From Desulfamplus sp. (GTDB taxonomy: Bacteria; Desulfobacterota; Desulfobacteria; Desulfobacterales; Desulfobacteraceae): 64,000 nt of DNA. The stretch is taken from positions 62,001 through 126,000 of the forward strand of contig JADFZQ010000007.1 of the NCBI GenBank assembly GCA_015232455.1. The letters run 5' to 3'. The notes beneath the pieces were generated by a model that made no database searches, had not been told where the DNA came from, and worked only from the letters and a program-made list of their open reading frames with translations. Within the stretch, counting starts at the first letter, position 1. Each line of letters starts with the position of its first letter. Below are positions 7,970 to 16,321 of the stretch, one piece after another. A program made the translations under genes and the position numbers.

Positions 7970-8869
7970 ATGTCAGATACAGTAAGCGTAATCATTCCAA
8001 CATTTAATAGAGAATGGTCTGTTGTAGATGCTTTAAAATCAGTTTATGAGCAAGATTACCCTTCAGAAATTGAGATTATCGTTGTTGATGATGGATCAAC
8101 TGACAATACATTTGAGCTTTTAAAACAATTTATCAGAGATACAATATTCTCAAAAAACGAAGATCATGTCTCTGAAAACGAGTCTCTACCTTACAAAAAT
8201 ACTCTATTATCTAAAAAAAATATTAAAATTATTAGACAGACTAATAAAGGGGTTAGTGCAGCTCGCAATCTTGGTATCAAAGAGAGTAAAGGTGATTTTA
8301 TAGCCTTTTTAGATTCAGATGATCTCTGGTTACCTAATAAACTTTCATGCCAGATGGATTTTTTTCGTCAAAACCCTGATGCCATGATATGCCAGACCGA
8401 AGAGATATGGATAAGAAATGGTAAGCGTGTAAATCCAAAAAATAGACATAAAAAATTATCAGGCATGATATTTGAGCCTTCACTCCATCTATGTCTTGTT
8501 AGCCCATCAGCAGTTATGATGAGACGTCAATTTTTTGATATTAAAGGCTTTTTTGATGAAACTCTTATTGCCTGTGAAGATTATGATTTATGGCTTAGAA
8601 CCTCTATAGATATTCCTATATGGCTTGTCGATAAACCGTGTATTATTAAGAAGGGTGGACATGCTGATCAACTTTCGTCAAACCACTCGCTTGATAAGTA
8701 TAGAATCAAATCAATACAAAATTTGCTCAACTCTCCTAATATTGTTTTAAGCGATATGCAAAAAAGAGCTGCCATTGATGTGCTTAAAGAAAAATGTGCA
8801 ATATACAAGCAAGGTTGTCTTAAGAGAGGAAAAACAGTAGATAAAGAATATTGTGTTGAAAATTTCTGA
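7970..8869 (+). CDS. Family 2 glycosyltransferase
   Basis: Inverting GT-A glycosyltransferase of about 299 residues, predicted to move a sugar from a nucleotide-sugar donor. It shows VSVIIPTFNRE at the start, a nucleotide-binding VVDDGSTDNT, NKGVSAARNLGI, and the metal-binding FLDSDDLW. A low-complexity insert (about residues 55-85) splits the Rossmann half. The ATG at 7970 lies just after flaG; an alternative ATG at 7955 overlaps the flaG stop by 8 nt. Its place at the end of the flagellar filament genes suggests a role in flagellin glycosylation, which is inference; envelope polysaccharide synthesis is an alternative. Confidence 0.87.
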   Translation: MSDTVSVIIPTFNREWSVVDALKSVYEQDYPSEIEIIVVDDGSTDNTFELLKQFIRDTIFSKNEDHVSENESLPYKNTLLSKKNIKIIRQTNKGVSAARNLGIKESKGDFIAFLDSDDLWLPNKLSCQMDFFRQNPDAMICQTEEIWIRNGKRVNPKNRHKKLSGMIFEPSLHLCLVSPSAVMMRRQFFDIKGFFDETLIACEDYDLWLRTSIDIPIWLVDKPCIIKKGGHADQLSSNHSLDKYRIKSIQNLLNSPNIVLSDMQKRAAIDVLKEKCAIYKQGCLKRGKTVDKEYCVENF

Positions 8870-8904
8870 GCCAAAACTCTTGAGAATTGTCTAATTATTG
8901 CATC

Positions 8905-9975
8905 TTAAGACAACGCAACAATATTGAAAATTAGATCAATATTGTTTGTATCCTCTTTTTTAGAATCAAACATCTTTTCATTATTAGTTTCATATATTCT
9001 GCATCTTGATAAATTTTGTGTAAGAACCAACTTTGCCTTTTTCCCCGCCACATAAGTCCCTGACATCATCTTGGAGTTCACATTTATCTCTGCTTTTGGT
9101 TCGTTTTTTACGGCAAGCTCTTTAACACCTCTCTTTTTTAACTCTATCGCATTAATCTCATTTTCAATAGCTTCAACTCTACGCTGCTTTATAAGTATCT
9201 GCTCGGCAATTGGAGCTTGACGTTCAAATGCTTCATTAATAGTCTTTTCTGCTATCTCTGCCTTCTCTTTTAGCTCCTTTACAACCTTCATCATCTTTTG
9301 TACCTGCATAATATCTTCAGATGCCTCTATTGTGGGCAGCTGTTTTTCAATTTCTCTTAAATCTATCTGTGCACGATCTTGAACGTATAGAGCGTCAGAA
9401 ATCTTAATATGCAATATTTTTTCTTCAGATTCAAAGTCAGCTATATCTTTTTTGATAGCTTTTATCTCATCTGATTTTTTCTTAATTCTCATATCTAACT
9501 CAGACAGCATCATCTCAATTATTCCTTCAGCTCCAATTTGAAATTTTGACGGAGATGCTTTTTGAGTGCCAACCCGCCCAGCAACAACTCCACTTCGAGC
9601 ATTGATAAGTGAGGAGGTAATAAGACCATTTTTGTTAAGACACCGTCCACCAATAAATAACTCAGAATCAATAATCTCTTTTTGAACAACTATATTGCCA
9701 AGTGCTTTGATTTTTGAATTATTAATGTATTCAGCGTAAACATTGCCTCTAACCGTGATAGTATGAGCGTCAATAATTCCATGAGATACATGGAGATCGC
9801 CTGTAAGAGAAATCTTAGCTCCTTGAACCGATTGTGTAGAGAGGCTTGCACATTTTATATTACAGCCAGACTTTACAACACCATCAACAGTTACATCTCC
9901 ATTGAAGTTTATATCACCTGTATCACCATTAACATCTCCTCTTATATGCAGTTTAGGAAAATGCTCTTTATTCAT
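8905..9975 (-). CDS. DUF342/FapA-like polymer-forming protein, short form
   Basis: 356 residues. The first 150 contain short beta-rich repeats (GDVNGDTGDINFNGDVTVDGVV, GDLHVSHGIIDAHTITVRGNVYAEYI, GNIVVQKEI) and the R-C-L-N-x-x-G-L-I-x-x-S-x-I-x-A segment typical of FapA/DUF342 proteins, whose core is a right-handed beta-helix. A long coiled coil follows (about 155-270), then a second short beta part with SGTYVAGKKAKLVL. Most FapA proteins are 450-650 residues with an N-terminal domain before the helix; here the helix begins at once. FapA is linked to flagellar assembly or cell-surface control in Vibrio. It ends 35 bp from the convergent glycosyltransferase gene. Confidence 0.78.
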   Translation of the reverse strand: MNKEHFPKLHIRGDVNGDTGDINFNGDVTVDGVVKSGCNIKCASLSTQSVQGAKISLTGDLHVSHGIIDAHTITVRGNVYAEYINNSKIKALGNIVVQKEIIDSELFIGGRCLNKNGLITSSLINARSGVVAGRVGTQKASPSKFQIGAEGIIEMMLSELDMRIKKKSDEIKAIKKDIADFESEEKILHIKISDALYVQDRAQIDLREIEKQLPTIEASEDIMQVQKMMKVVKELKEKAEIAEKTINEAFERQAPIAEQILIKQRRVEAIENEINAIELKKRGVKELAVKNEPKAEINVNSKMMSGTYVAGKKAKLVLTQNLSRCRIYETNNEKMFDSKKEDTNNIDLIFNIVALS

Positions 9976-9976
9976 G

Positions 9977-12900
9977 CTATATCATCCTGTCAATCTCTTT
10001 ACATATTTCATCTAAACGAGCCGCAGAGACTTTTATTGCTGTCTTAAGCTCTTGAGCAAAAATAGAGACTTTATATTCCTCGATCATCCAAAAGAGGTTA
10101 TCAATAGCTTGAATCTTCTCTTTTGAACATTGAGATTCTAACTTATTGATTGTTTTCAACCTATCTGGCCGTTTATTATATCTATAGCTTTCCAGATAAT
10201 TATTTTGCCTCTCCCCAGCCCTCCCCAAGGGGAGGGAGTAATTATTATCCCCCTCTCCATTGGGGAGGGGGACGGGGGTGGAGCTAATAGAAGATAGTTT
10301 ATAAGATTTAAAAAAATCCACATACTTTGCAACTTCTGACCACCGTTTTTGATCTCGAACAGGATCAACAAAAGCTCTCTCTGCCCTAACTCTTATTGCT
10401 GAAATATATCTTTTTAGTTCAGGTATCTTATTGTATGGATATATTTTAAGAAAATTAGGTGGAACAAGCTCTTGAAGGTTTTGCTGTAAAATTCTCATAA
10501 GATTAAACAAAATTTTACGATCCATATTTTTTAGAGTGATATTTTGCAAAATAGTCTCTGTTGCTCGATACTCTTCACAAATTTCTGTAACTCTTGAGAT
10601 AAGCTCCTGCCCAGTTGAGTATATTTTAGGAAGAGTCAAAGAAGCATGTGCCTCAAAATCTTCTTTTGTTCTTATCTCATAACAGAAAAGATGTTTTGTA
10701 ATACAGTCATACAAAGCTTCATTCAATAGGTCAATACCCCCGAAAAATGTGGAGTATCCTTTAAGCCTTGCAGCACCTTTTATATCTTTTTTAAGAGCAT
10801 TCATATCATTTTCATAACAGATATAAAATAAAGCTCTAATTCCCTCTTTGTGAGACTCTTCTGCCTGTTGAGCTGTTGTAAAAAGCCTTAAAGAGACTCT
10901 ACTATCTGGCATATTATTCGAGGGTTCATAAGTAAGTGCTGGGAATAGTTCAAATGATATTTTATTTATATTATCACCAAAATCTAACCTGATTGATTTT
11001 GGAATAGATTTTTTGTTTGTTAAATTAGCAATTGCTTTAATGTTCATTGAAGTTGACTTAACGTTCGTTGGGATTAAATCAATTTTCTTTGAGATTGAAT
11101 CAATGTTTTTTGAAGATAATTCAATGTTTGTTGAGTCTGAAATTGATTTGAGCTTTAAAGAGTTTAAGAAATCCCAAGATGTTATATTTTCTATCTCCAA
11201 TTGCCTTTTTGCCGTTTCAAGGCTTTTATCATACAAGCTATTTTGAATTTCATAATTAGAAGATTCAAGATACTCTTGAAGAGTTTTTAAATCCCTTGAT
11301 GCAAAAATCTCTTTATCATCTTCATCTCTTATAGAAATTCTCATTTTAAGATGAGCCTCAATACCCTGATCAGACCATGCAGAAGGCGGAATATCAGCAT
11401 TAAACCGCTCTTTTACAAAAGAGCTTAACTCATAAAAGAGAGATTTTCCTCTGTTTTGAATCTCATTTGCAATAATGTCAGCTTTTTCAGATGCTGGCAG
11501 AAGTTTTACTCTGTGTGATTTTGGAAGATTTTTGATAAGTGCCATTATCTTTTCTCGAAAAAGCCCGGAAACTAACCAATCAATTGAAGATGCTGCACTT
11601 ATATTAGCATTAGAATTACCAAACGATAGAAGATGACCGGCAGAGAAAGCAGGCACTTTAACTGTTACCCCGTCAGTTTCAGAGTTAGGATTAAAATTAT
11701 ACTCTAAGTGAAAATCTAAATTTCCTATTCTAATTTTATCTGGAAAACCTGAAAGATGCTCTTTATCAACCTCTTTTTGCTGCAAATCTTCCAAAGTCAT
11801 TTTTAAAAAAGAGTCATCTTTTCTATCTTTGAGATATTTTGCAAATGTCTTGATGTTGTAAAAATCTCGGTCAAGTCGAGATCGGTAAAATAGATAAATA
11901 TCTTCATCTGTGATAAGAATATCACGCTTACGGGTCTTCTCTTCAAGTTTTTCAAGCTCATCAATTAATTTTTGATTATGCTGCATAAAGGCAAATTTTA
12001 TATCAATTTCACCCTGAACAAGGGCATGACGAATAAAAATTTCACCAGCTTCTGAAGGATTTATCTTTCCATAAGCAACTGTTCTTTCAGGCACAATTAT
12101 AAGTCCAAAAAGTGAGACCTGCTCTTTTGCTGCAACTTCGCCTCGTTTCTTCTCCCAATGAGGTGATGACCATGAGTATGAACATAAATCTTTTCCAAGC
12201 TCTTCAAGCCAATCAACGTTAATAGTTGCTGCACTTCTTGCAAATAACTGAGATGTTTCAACATATTCAGATGCAACAATCCAAGTGCCTGCTTTATTAA
12301 ATATAGATGAGCCGGGAAATATCACAGCTTTTTGACCTTTTGCAGCATGATAGAGGTTTTTCTCTTTTTTATGGGCAATGTTACTAAGATAGCCAGTCAA
12401 GATCGATTTATGAAGAGATTCATAAAGCTCTCCACCAATATCAAAACCACTATTTGCCCCGCCCACTTGCCCCCTCCCCGTTTGTAGAGGGGGATTCACA
12501 TCACGGACTCTACTTTGAGGAGGGCTGGGGAGAGGCTTTGTGCAACATGACTTACCTGTTATTCCATGCTCATTTAGAACAGAAATAATCTGGTTATGAA
12601 TATCGCTCCACTCTCTCATACGCCTAAAAGATAGGTAGTTATCTTTACAAAATTTTCTGACGCTATTACGGCTTTTTAGACTCTCTTTATCTCCATAACA
12701 GCTATTCCAGATATTAATAAGAGATATAAAATCAGAGGCAGGGTCTTTAAAAACTGCATGTTTTTGATCTGCTTGCTGTGCTTTATCTTGAGGTCTTTGT
12801 CTTGGATCAGAAATGGATAAAGCTGACGCAATGATCGCAGCCTCTTTAAGACAGCCCCGATCATTTGCTTCAATCAAGATTCGAGAAAGTTTTGGATCAA

Positions 12901-14473
12901 CAGGAATCCGTGCCATAATCTCTCCTTTTTCAGTTAGCACATAACCTCTTGCTGATTTTTTGCGACCTATCTTCTGATTTTTTCCTTTCCCTTCTTCTTC
13001 TGTAGGATTTATCTCTTCTATATTTCCTTTGTTAAGATTTATATTTTGACTATTTCTATCATTGAGGTTTTTGTCTAAGCCCAAGGATAGAGATTGCTTT
13101 TCAAGCCTAATTGCTCCAAGCTCAATAAGAGTGTCAAATCCATCTTTTATAGATTTTGGCGAAGGCATATCTATAAACGGAAATGATGACACATCACCAA
13201 GATTTAGTGAGATCATCCTTAAAATAACTTCAGCAAGGTTGCTTCTTAAAATCTCTGGAGATGTAAATAATGCCCTTGAGTTGTAGTTCTCTTCATCGTA
13301 AAGCCTGATACAAATTCCATTTTCAACACGACCACACCTACCTTTTCGCTGATCAGCACTGCTTTTTGATATTTGTGTTACAGGCAAAGCTGTTGTGCGT
13401 GTTCTTGGAGAATAGTGGGGGATTCTTGCAACTCCTGTGTCAACTACATATTTAACGCCGGGGATGGTTAAAGATGTTTCAGCTACGTTTGTTGAGACAA
13501 TAATTTTTCTTCCCACACCTCTTTGAAATATTTTTGCCTGTTCTAAAGCAGATAGGCGTGCATAGAGAGGCAGGACAGTAACACCAACCCAGTTTCTACC
13601 ACGCAAAAGCTCAATTGTCTCTGTAATATCTTGTTCTGTTGGCATAAATATCAAAATATCGCCATGCCGTGATTCTCTGTTAATTGCCTCAACTGCGTCA
13701 ACTGCTGCATCAACATAACTTTGTTCATCTTGATCAATGTCATATCTATTTTGGTTTTGTTGATTCTTACTAACAAAGCCTTCTGACAATAATAAACTAT
13801 CCTGATTTTGTTCAGGATCATAGCTTTGTGGAGGTAGATAACGCACCTCAACAGGATACATTCTGCCTGAAACTTCAATAATTGGTGCATTATTAAATGC
13901 GTTAGAGAACTTTTCAGTGTCAATGGTTGCTGATGTTATTATAACTTTAAGATCATTTCTCTTCTTTATAAGGGTTCTTAAAATGCCGAGTGTAAAATCT
14001 ATATTTAGGCTTCTTTCGTGTGCTTCATCAACAATTATGGTATCATACTCATTTAGAAATGGATCACGCTGTGTCTCAGCAAGCAAAATTCCATCTGTCA
14101 TAACCTTTATGATTGTGTTTGGATCAGAGGTGTCGTCAAAACGGATTTTATATCCTACAAATTGCTGGTTTGGGGAAGCTTGTTCAGCATTTCCCTCTCT
14201 TAGCTCCTCAGCTATTCTTGCAGCCACGTTGATTGCGGCAATTCTTCGAGGCTGTGTGCAGCCAATCTTTTTTCTAATACCTCTGCCTGCTGCAATACAA
14301 AATTTTGGAATCTGGGTAGTTTTTCCTGAACCTGTTTCACCAGCAATAATAACAACTCTATTTTTTTTTATAGCCTCAATAATTTCATCTCTTTTTTCTG
14401 TAATTGGAAGCTCTGGAATGTAGTTAATTGTTGGTATTTTTATATTTTTTCGATATTTTATTATTTTATTCAT
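9977..14473 (-). CDS. hrpA: ATP-dependent RNA helicase HrpA (DEAH box)
   Basis: Large DEAH/RHA helicase of 1498 residues (E. coli HrpA is 1300), acting on RNA and stalled or collided ribosomes. It shows Walker A GETGSGKT (45-52), TQPRRIAA, DEAH (149-152), the S-A-T motif, and the QRKGRCGR motif VI. HA2/OB regions follow, then the long HrpA-specific C-terminal part ending WMIEEYKVSIFAQEL. The extra length is explained by inserts: a Lys/Asn/Glu-rich stretch near 470-500, a GC-rich repeat read as protein near 646-673, five degenerate 7-residue repeats near 1110-1145, and a second GC-rich repeat near 1395-1430. All keep the frame. It ends 2 bp before the FapA-like start, so the two are probably co-transcribed. 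Confidence 0.95.
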   Translation of the reverse strand: MNKIIKYRKNIKIPTINYIPELPITEKRDEIIEAIKKNRVVIIAGETGSGKTTQIPKFCIAAGRGIRKKIGCTQPRRIAAINVAARIAEELREGNAEQASPNQQFVGYKIRFDDTSDPNTIIKVMTDGILLAETQRDPFLNEYDTIIVDEAHERSLNIDFTLGILRTLIKKRNDLKVIITSATIDTEKFSNAFNNAPIIEVSGRMYPVEVRYLPPQSYDPEQNQDSLLLSEGFVSKNQQNQNRYDIDQDEQSYVDAAVDAVEAINRESRHGDILIFMPTEQDITETIELLRGRNWVGVTVLPLYARLSALEQAKIFQRGVGRKIIVSTNVAETSLTIPGVKYVVDTGVARIPHYSPRTRTTALPVTQISKSSADQRKGRCGRVENGICIRLYDEENYNSRALFTSPEILRSNLAEVILRMISLNLGDVSSFPFIDMPSPKSIKDGFDTLIELGAIRLEKQSLSLGLDKNLNDRNSQNINLNKGNIEEINPTEEEGKGKNQKIGRKKSARGYVLTEKGEIMARIPVDPKLSRILIEANDRGCLKEAAIIASALSISDPRQRPQDKAQQADQKHAVFKDPASDFISLINIWNSCYGDKESLKSRNSVRKFCKDNYLSFRRMREWSDIHNQIISVLNEHGITGKSCCTKPLPSPPQSRVRDVNPPLQTGRGQVGGANSGFDIGGELYESLHKSILTGYLSNIAHKKEKNLYHAAKGQKAVIFPGSSIFNKAGTWIVASEYVETSQLFARSAATINVDWLEELGKDLCSYSWSSPHWEKKRGEVAAKEQVSLFGLIIVPERTVAYGKINPSEAGEIFIRHALVQGEIDIKFAFMQHNQKLIDELEKLEEKTRKRDILITDEDIYLFYRSRLDRDFYNIKTFAKYLKDRKDDSFLKMTLEDLQQKEVDKEHLSGFPDKIRIGNLDFHLEYNFNPNSETDGVTVKVPAFSAGHLLSFGNSNANISAASSIDWLVSGLFREKIMALIKNLPKSHRVKLLPASEKADIIANEIQNRGKSLFYELSSFVKERFNADIPPSAWSDQGIEAHLKMRISIRDEDDKEIFASRDLKTLQEYLESSNYEIQNSLYDKSLETAKRQLEIENITSWDFLNSLKLKSISDSTNIELSSKNIDSISKKIDLIPTNVKSTSMNIKAIANLTNKKSIPKSIRLDFGDNINKISFELFPALTYEPSNNMPDSRVSLRLFTTAQQAEESHKEGIRALFYICYENDMNALKKDIKGAARLKGYSTFFGGIDLLNEALYDCITKHLFCYEIRTKEDFEAHASLTLPKIYSTGQELISRVTEICEEYRATETILQNITLKNMDRKILFNLMRILQQNLQELVPPNFLKIYPYNKIPELKRYISAIRVRAERAFVDPVRDQKRWSEVAKYVDFFKSYKLSSISSTPVPLPNGEGDNNYSLPLGRAGERQNNYLESYRYNKRPDRLKTINKLESQCSKEKIQAIDNLFWMIEEYKVSIFAQELKTAIKVSAARLDEICKEIDRMI
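10183..10290 (+). repeat. GC-rich dispersed repeat, copy A, inside hrpA
   Basis: The left end TATAGCTTTCCAGATAAT is identical to the left end of the complete copy at 16147. Next come CTCCCCAGCCCTCCCC, AAGGGGAGGGAGTA and a second GC-rich hairpin (CTCCATTGGGGAG). No right terminal repeat is found, so this copy is one-ended. On the minus strand it is translated in frame as HrpA residues about 1395-1430 (for example VPLPNGEGDNNYSLPLGRAG). Its G-run-rich DNA is very different from the AT-rich surroundings. Confidence 0.85.
11039..11143. repeat. Five 21-bp tandem repeats inside hrpA
   Basis: Five consecutive degenerate 21-nt units (starts 11039, 11060, 11081, 11102, 11123), each beginning AA(T/C)(G/T)TT and continuing with TT-G-(A/G)-rich DNA. 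On the minus strand each encodes seven residues ending in N/K-I/V (for example ELSSKNI, DSISKKI, DLIPTNV). The array lies in a variable part of HrpA and preserves the frame. Confidence 0.7.
12455..12537 (-). repeat. GC-rich dispersed repeat, copy C, inside hrpA (opposite orientation)
   Basis: Read on the minus strand it begins GCCTCTCCCCAGCCCTCC and ends in a GGGGAGGGGGC hairpin arm, the same core as copies A, B and D, with a different middle. It is translated in frame as HrpA residues about 646-673 (PLPSPPQSRVRDVNPPLQTG). It lacks the TATAGCTTTCCAG end. Confidence 0.75.
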
Positions 14474-14667
14474 AATGTTTTTTAATGGGTTATTTAACTT
14501 TATTATAGTTAAGATTTTTGATCTTTATTAAAATTGGTTGACATGACATTGATAATAAGAGAAAAATATATCCCTTGGAATTGTGCGTCATAAAAACTTA
14601 TAAACTGTATATGCCCAATATGTAAACACATACCATAACATAATATAATATGGAGGAAATTTAAAGA

Positions 14668-15990
14668 ATGGGTGAAGCGGCAATTAAAATTGGAAGAAAA
14701 CACAAAAGTGTTTTCAAAGACAAGGTTATGGAGCTTCTGCCAAATGGTGGAAACCTAAATGCTTGTCTGACATGCGGTGCATGTGCATCAGGGTGTCCTG
14801 CTACTGGTCTTGAAGGAATGGACCCAAGAAAATTCTTGAGAATGGCAGCACTTGGAATGGACGAAGAGATACTTAGCACAAACTGGGTTTGGATGTGTTC
14901 CATGTGCCAGAGGTGCATATATGTATGCCCAATGGAGATCAATATTCCTCAGTTGGTATTTCATGCAAGAAAATCGTGGCCCAGAGATAAAAAACCAAGA
15001 GGTATCGCTGGTTCTTGTGATCAGGCTTTAAAAAATGACACATGCAGTGCAATGGGTGCAACAGAAGAGGATTTTGAGTTTGTTGTTAATGATGTTCTTG
15101 AGGAATACAGAGAAGGACAGCCAGAATTTGCTGAAATGACTGCTGATATAAACAGAGAAGGTGCCTATTATGTTTTAAACCAGAACTCAAGAGAGCCTGT
15201 AACAGAGCCAGATGAGATGGTTCCATTATGGAAAATCTTACACCTTGCAGGTGCAGATTGGACATATAGCTCAAAGGGTTTTGCAGCAGAAAACTACTGT
15301 ATGTTTATGGCAGAAGATGACAACTGGGAGCATATTGTAAGAGTAAAAGCAAAAGCAGTAGATGATTTAGGAGCTAAAGTTTGGCTCAACACTGAGTGAG
15401 GGCACGAACTATTTGCAGTCCTGGCAGGACTGAAAAAATTTAAAATTGAACACAAATTTGAGATTAAAAGTATAATCCAACTTTATGCCCAGTGGATAAG
15501 AGAAGGAAAACTCAAACCCAGCTCAGAGTGGAATAAAGAGAGAAAAATTAAATTCACAGTTCAAGACCCATGCCAGCTTGTAAGAAAAACCTTAGGTGAT
15601 CCTGTAGCAGACGATCTTCGTTATGTAGTTAAAGCTGTTGTTGGAGAAGAAAATTTTGTGGATATGACACCAAATAAATCTAATAACTTCTGCTGCGGCG
15701 GCGGCGGCGGTTTTCTCCAATCAGGTTTTCCAGAGGCAAGAAGAGCTTATGGGCAGACAAAGGCAAATCAGATACTTGCAACAAAAGCGGAATACTGCAT
15801 CACTCCATGCCACAACTGTCATGCACAGGTGCATGATTTAAGTGATGTTCATGGTCATGCATGGCAGACAGTTCATCTTTGGACACTTCTTTGTCTATCT
15901 CTTGGTATTCTTGGTCCAAAAGAGAGAGCATATCTTGGTGATGATCTTATTGATGTTGATGTCTTCCACCCTGAAATGGCAGATGAATAA
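14668..15990 (+). CDS. HdrD/GlpC-like iron-sulfur protein with in-frame UGA (probable selenocysteine)
   Basis: Read through the TGA at 15397-15399, the frame gives 440 residues. Two CxxCxxCxxxC [4Fe-4S] motifs lie at C33-C36-C39-C43 and C77-C80-C83-C87. A CCG domain follows: C302, C342-C343-G, C381-x-x-C384. The TGA is codon 244 in LNTE-U-GHELFA, where related proteins carry a CGH cysteine that probably ligates a cluster; C211 would belong to the same half-domain. Downstream, 86 codons run open in the same frame with no ATG, GTG or TTG before 15658, so the second half cannot be a normal separate gene. A hairpin of bacterial SECIS type starts 16 nt after the UGA. The role is likely electron transfer or disulfide reduction at the membrane or with flavoproteins; the partner is unknown. 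The start follows TATGGAGG. The alternative is a nonsense mutation. Confidence 0.88.
15397..15432 (+). promoter_or_regulatory. Sec UGA codon and candidate bSECIS hairpin
   Basis: After the UGA (15397-15399) and 16 nt comes a perfect 7-bp stem, CAGTCCT (15416-15422) with AGGACTG (15426-15432), capped by the loop GGC. Distance from the UGA and an exposed G in the apical loop fit the general bacterial SECIS model recognised by SelB. The hairpin is inside coding sequence, as expected in bacteria. Confidence 0.7.
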
Positions 15991-16084
15991 TAAAATATTC
16001 AATAATTTAAGATTATTAGCAAATTTATAATATTTAAGAATTAAAAAATAGGTTAGATACTATCTAATTTTTATTGATTTACAA

Positions 16085-16128
16085 AAATCCCGTTACAGAC
16101 TATGTTTCTGTAACGGGATTTTTTTTAA
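16085..16128 (+). terminator. Rho-independent terminator after the Fe-S selenoprotein gene
   Basis: AAATCCCGTTACAGA (16085-16099) and TCTGTAACGGGATTT (16107-16121) form a 15-bp stem with a 7-nt loop, followed by a run of T. It lies 95 nt after the stop and separates this gene from glpB. Confidence 0.92.
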
Positions 16129-16146
16129 ATTTTGACCAGATATAGA

Positions 16147-16275
16147 TATAGCTTTCCAGATAATTATTTTGCCCCTCCCCAGCCCTCCCCAAGGGGAGGG
16201 AGTATTTATTCCCCTCTCCATTGGGGAGGGGGTGGGGCAATAGGAATTGCCAATTTATTTATCTGGAATACTATA
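16147..16275. repeat. GC-rich MITE-like element, copy B (complete, with terminal inverted repeats)
   Basis: 129 bp. The left end TATAGCTTTCCAGATAA is mirrored by the right end TTATCTGGAATACTATA (reverse complement differs at two positions). The interior holds two GC-rich hairpins, CCCTCCCC-AAGGGGAGGG and CTCCATTGGGGAG. It has no coding capacity. A TA dinucleotide at each outer end would fit TA-target insertion. It ends about 45 bp before glpB and follows directly on a terminator. Confidence 0.75.
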
Positions 16276-16321
16276 GGTAGAAATCAAGGGTTATATTGTA
16301 TAACAATATTGGGGTGCAATT

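Noticed and set aside
13917-14423. 168-residue plus-strand ORF over the hrpA helicase domain
   Set aside because: Lies opposite the most conserved part of HrpA; hydrophobic shadow with no start signal.
14644-14649. TATAAT box just before the selenoprotein gene
   Set aside because: It lies about 18 nt from the start codon and would exclude the ribosome site from the mRNA; no -35 element fits.
15658-15990. Separate 110-residue gene starting at GTG 15658
   Set aside because: The frame is open back to the UGA at 15397 and the protein is the second half of the CCG domain; a split gene is less likely than Sec readthrough.
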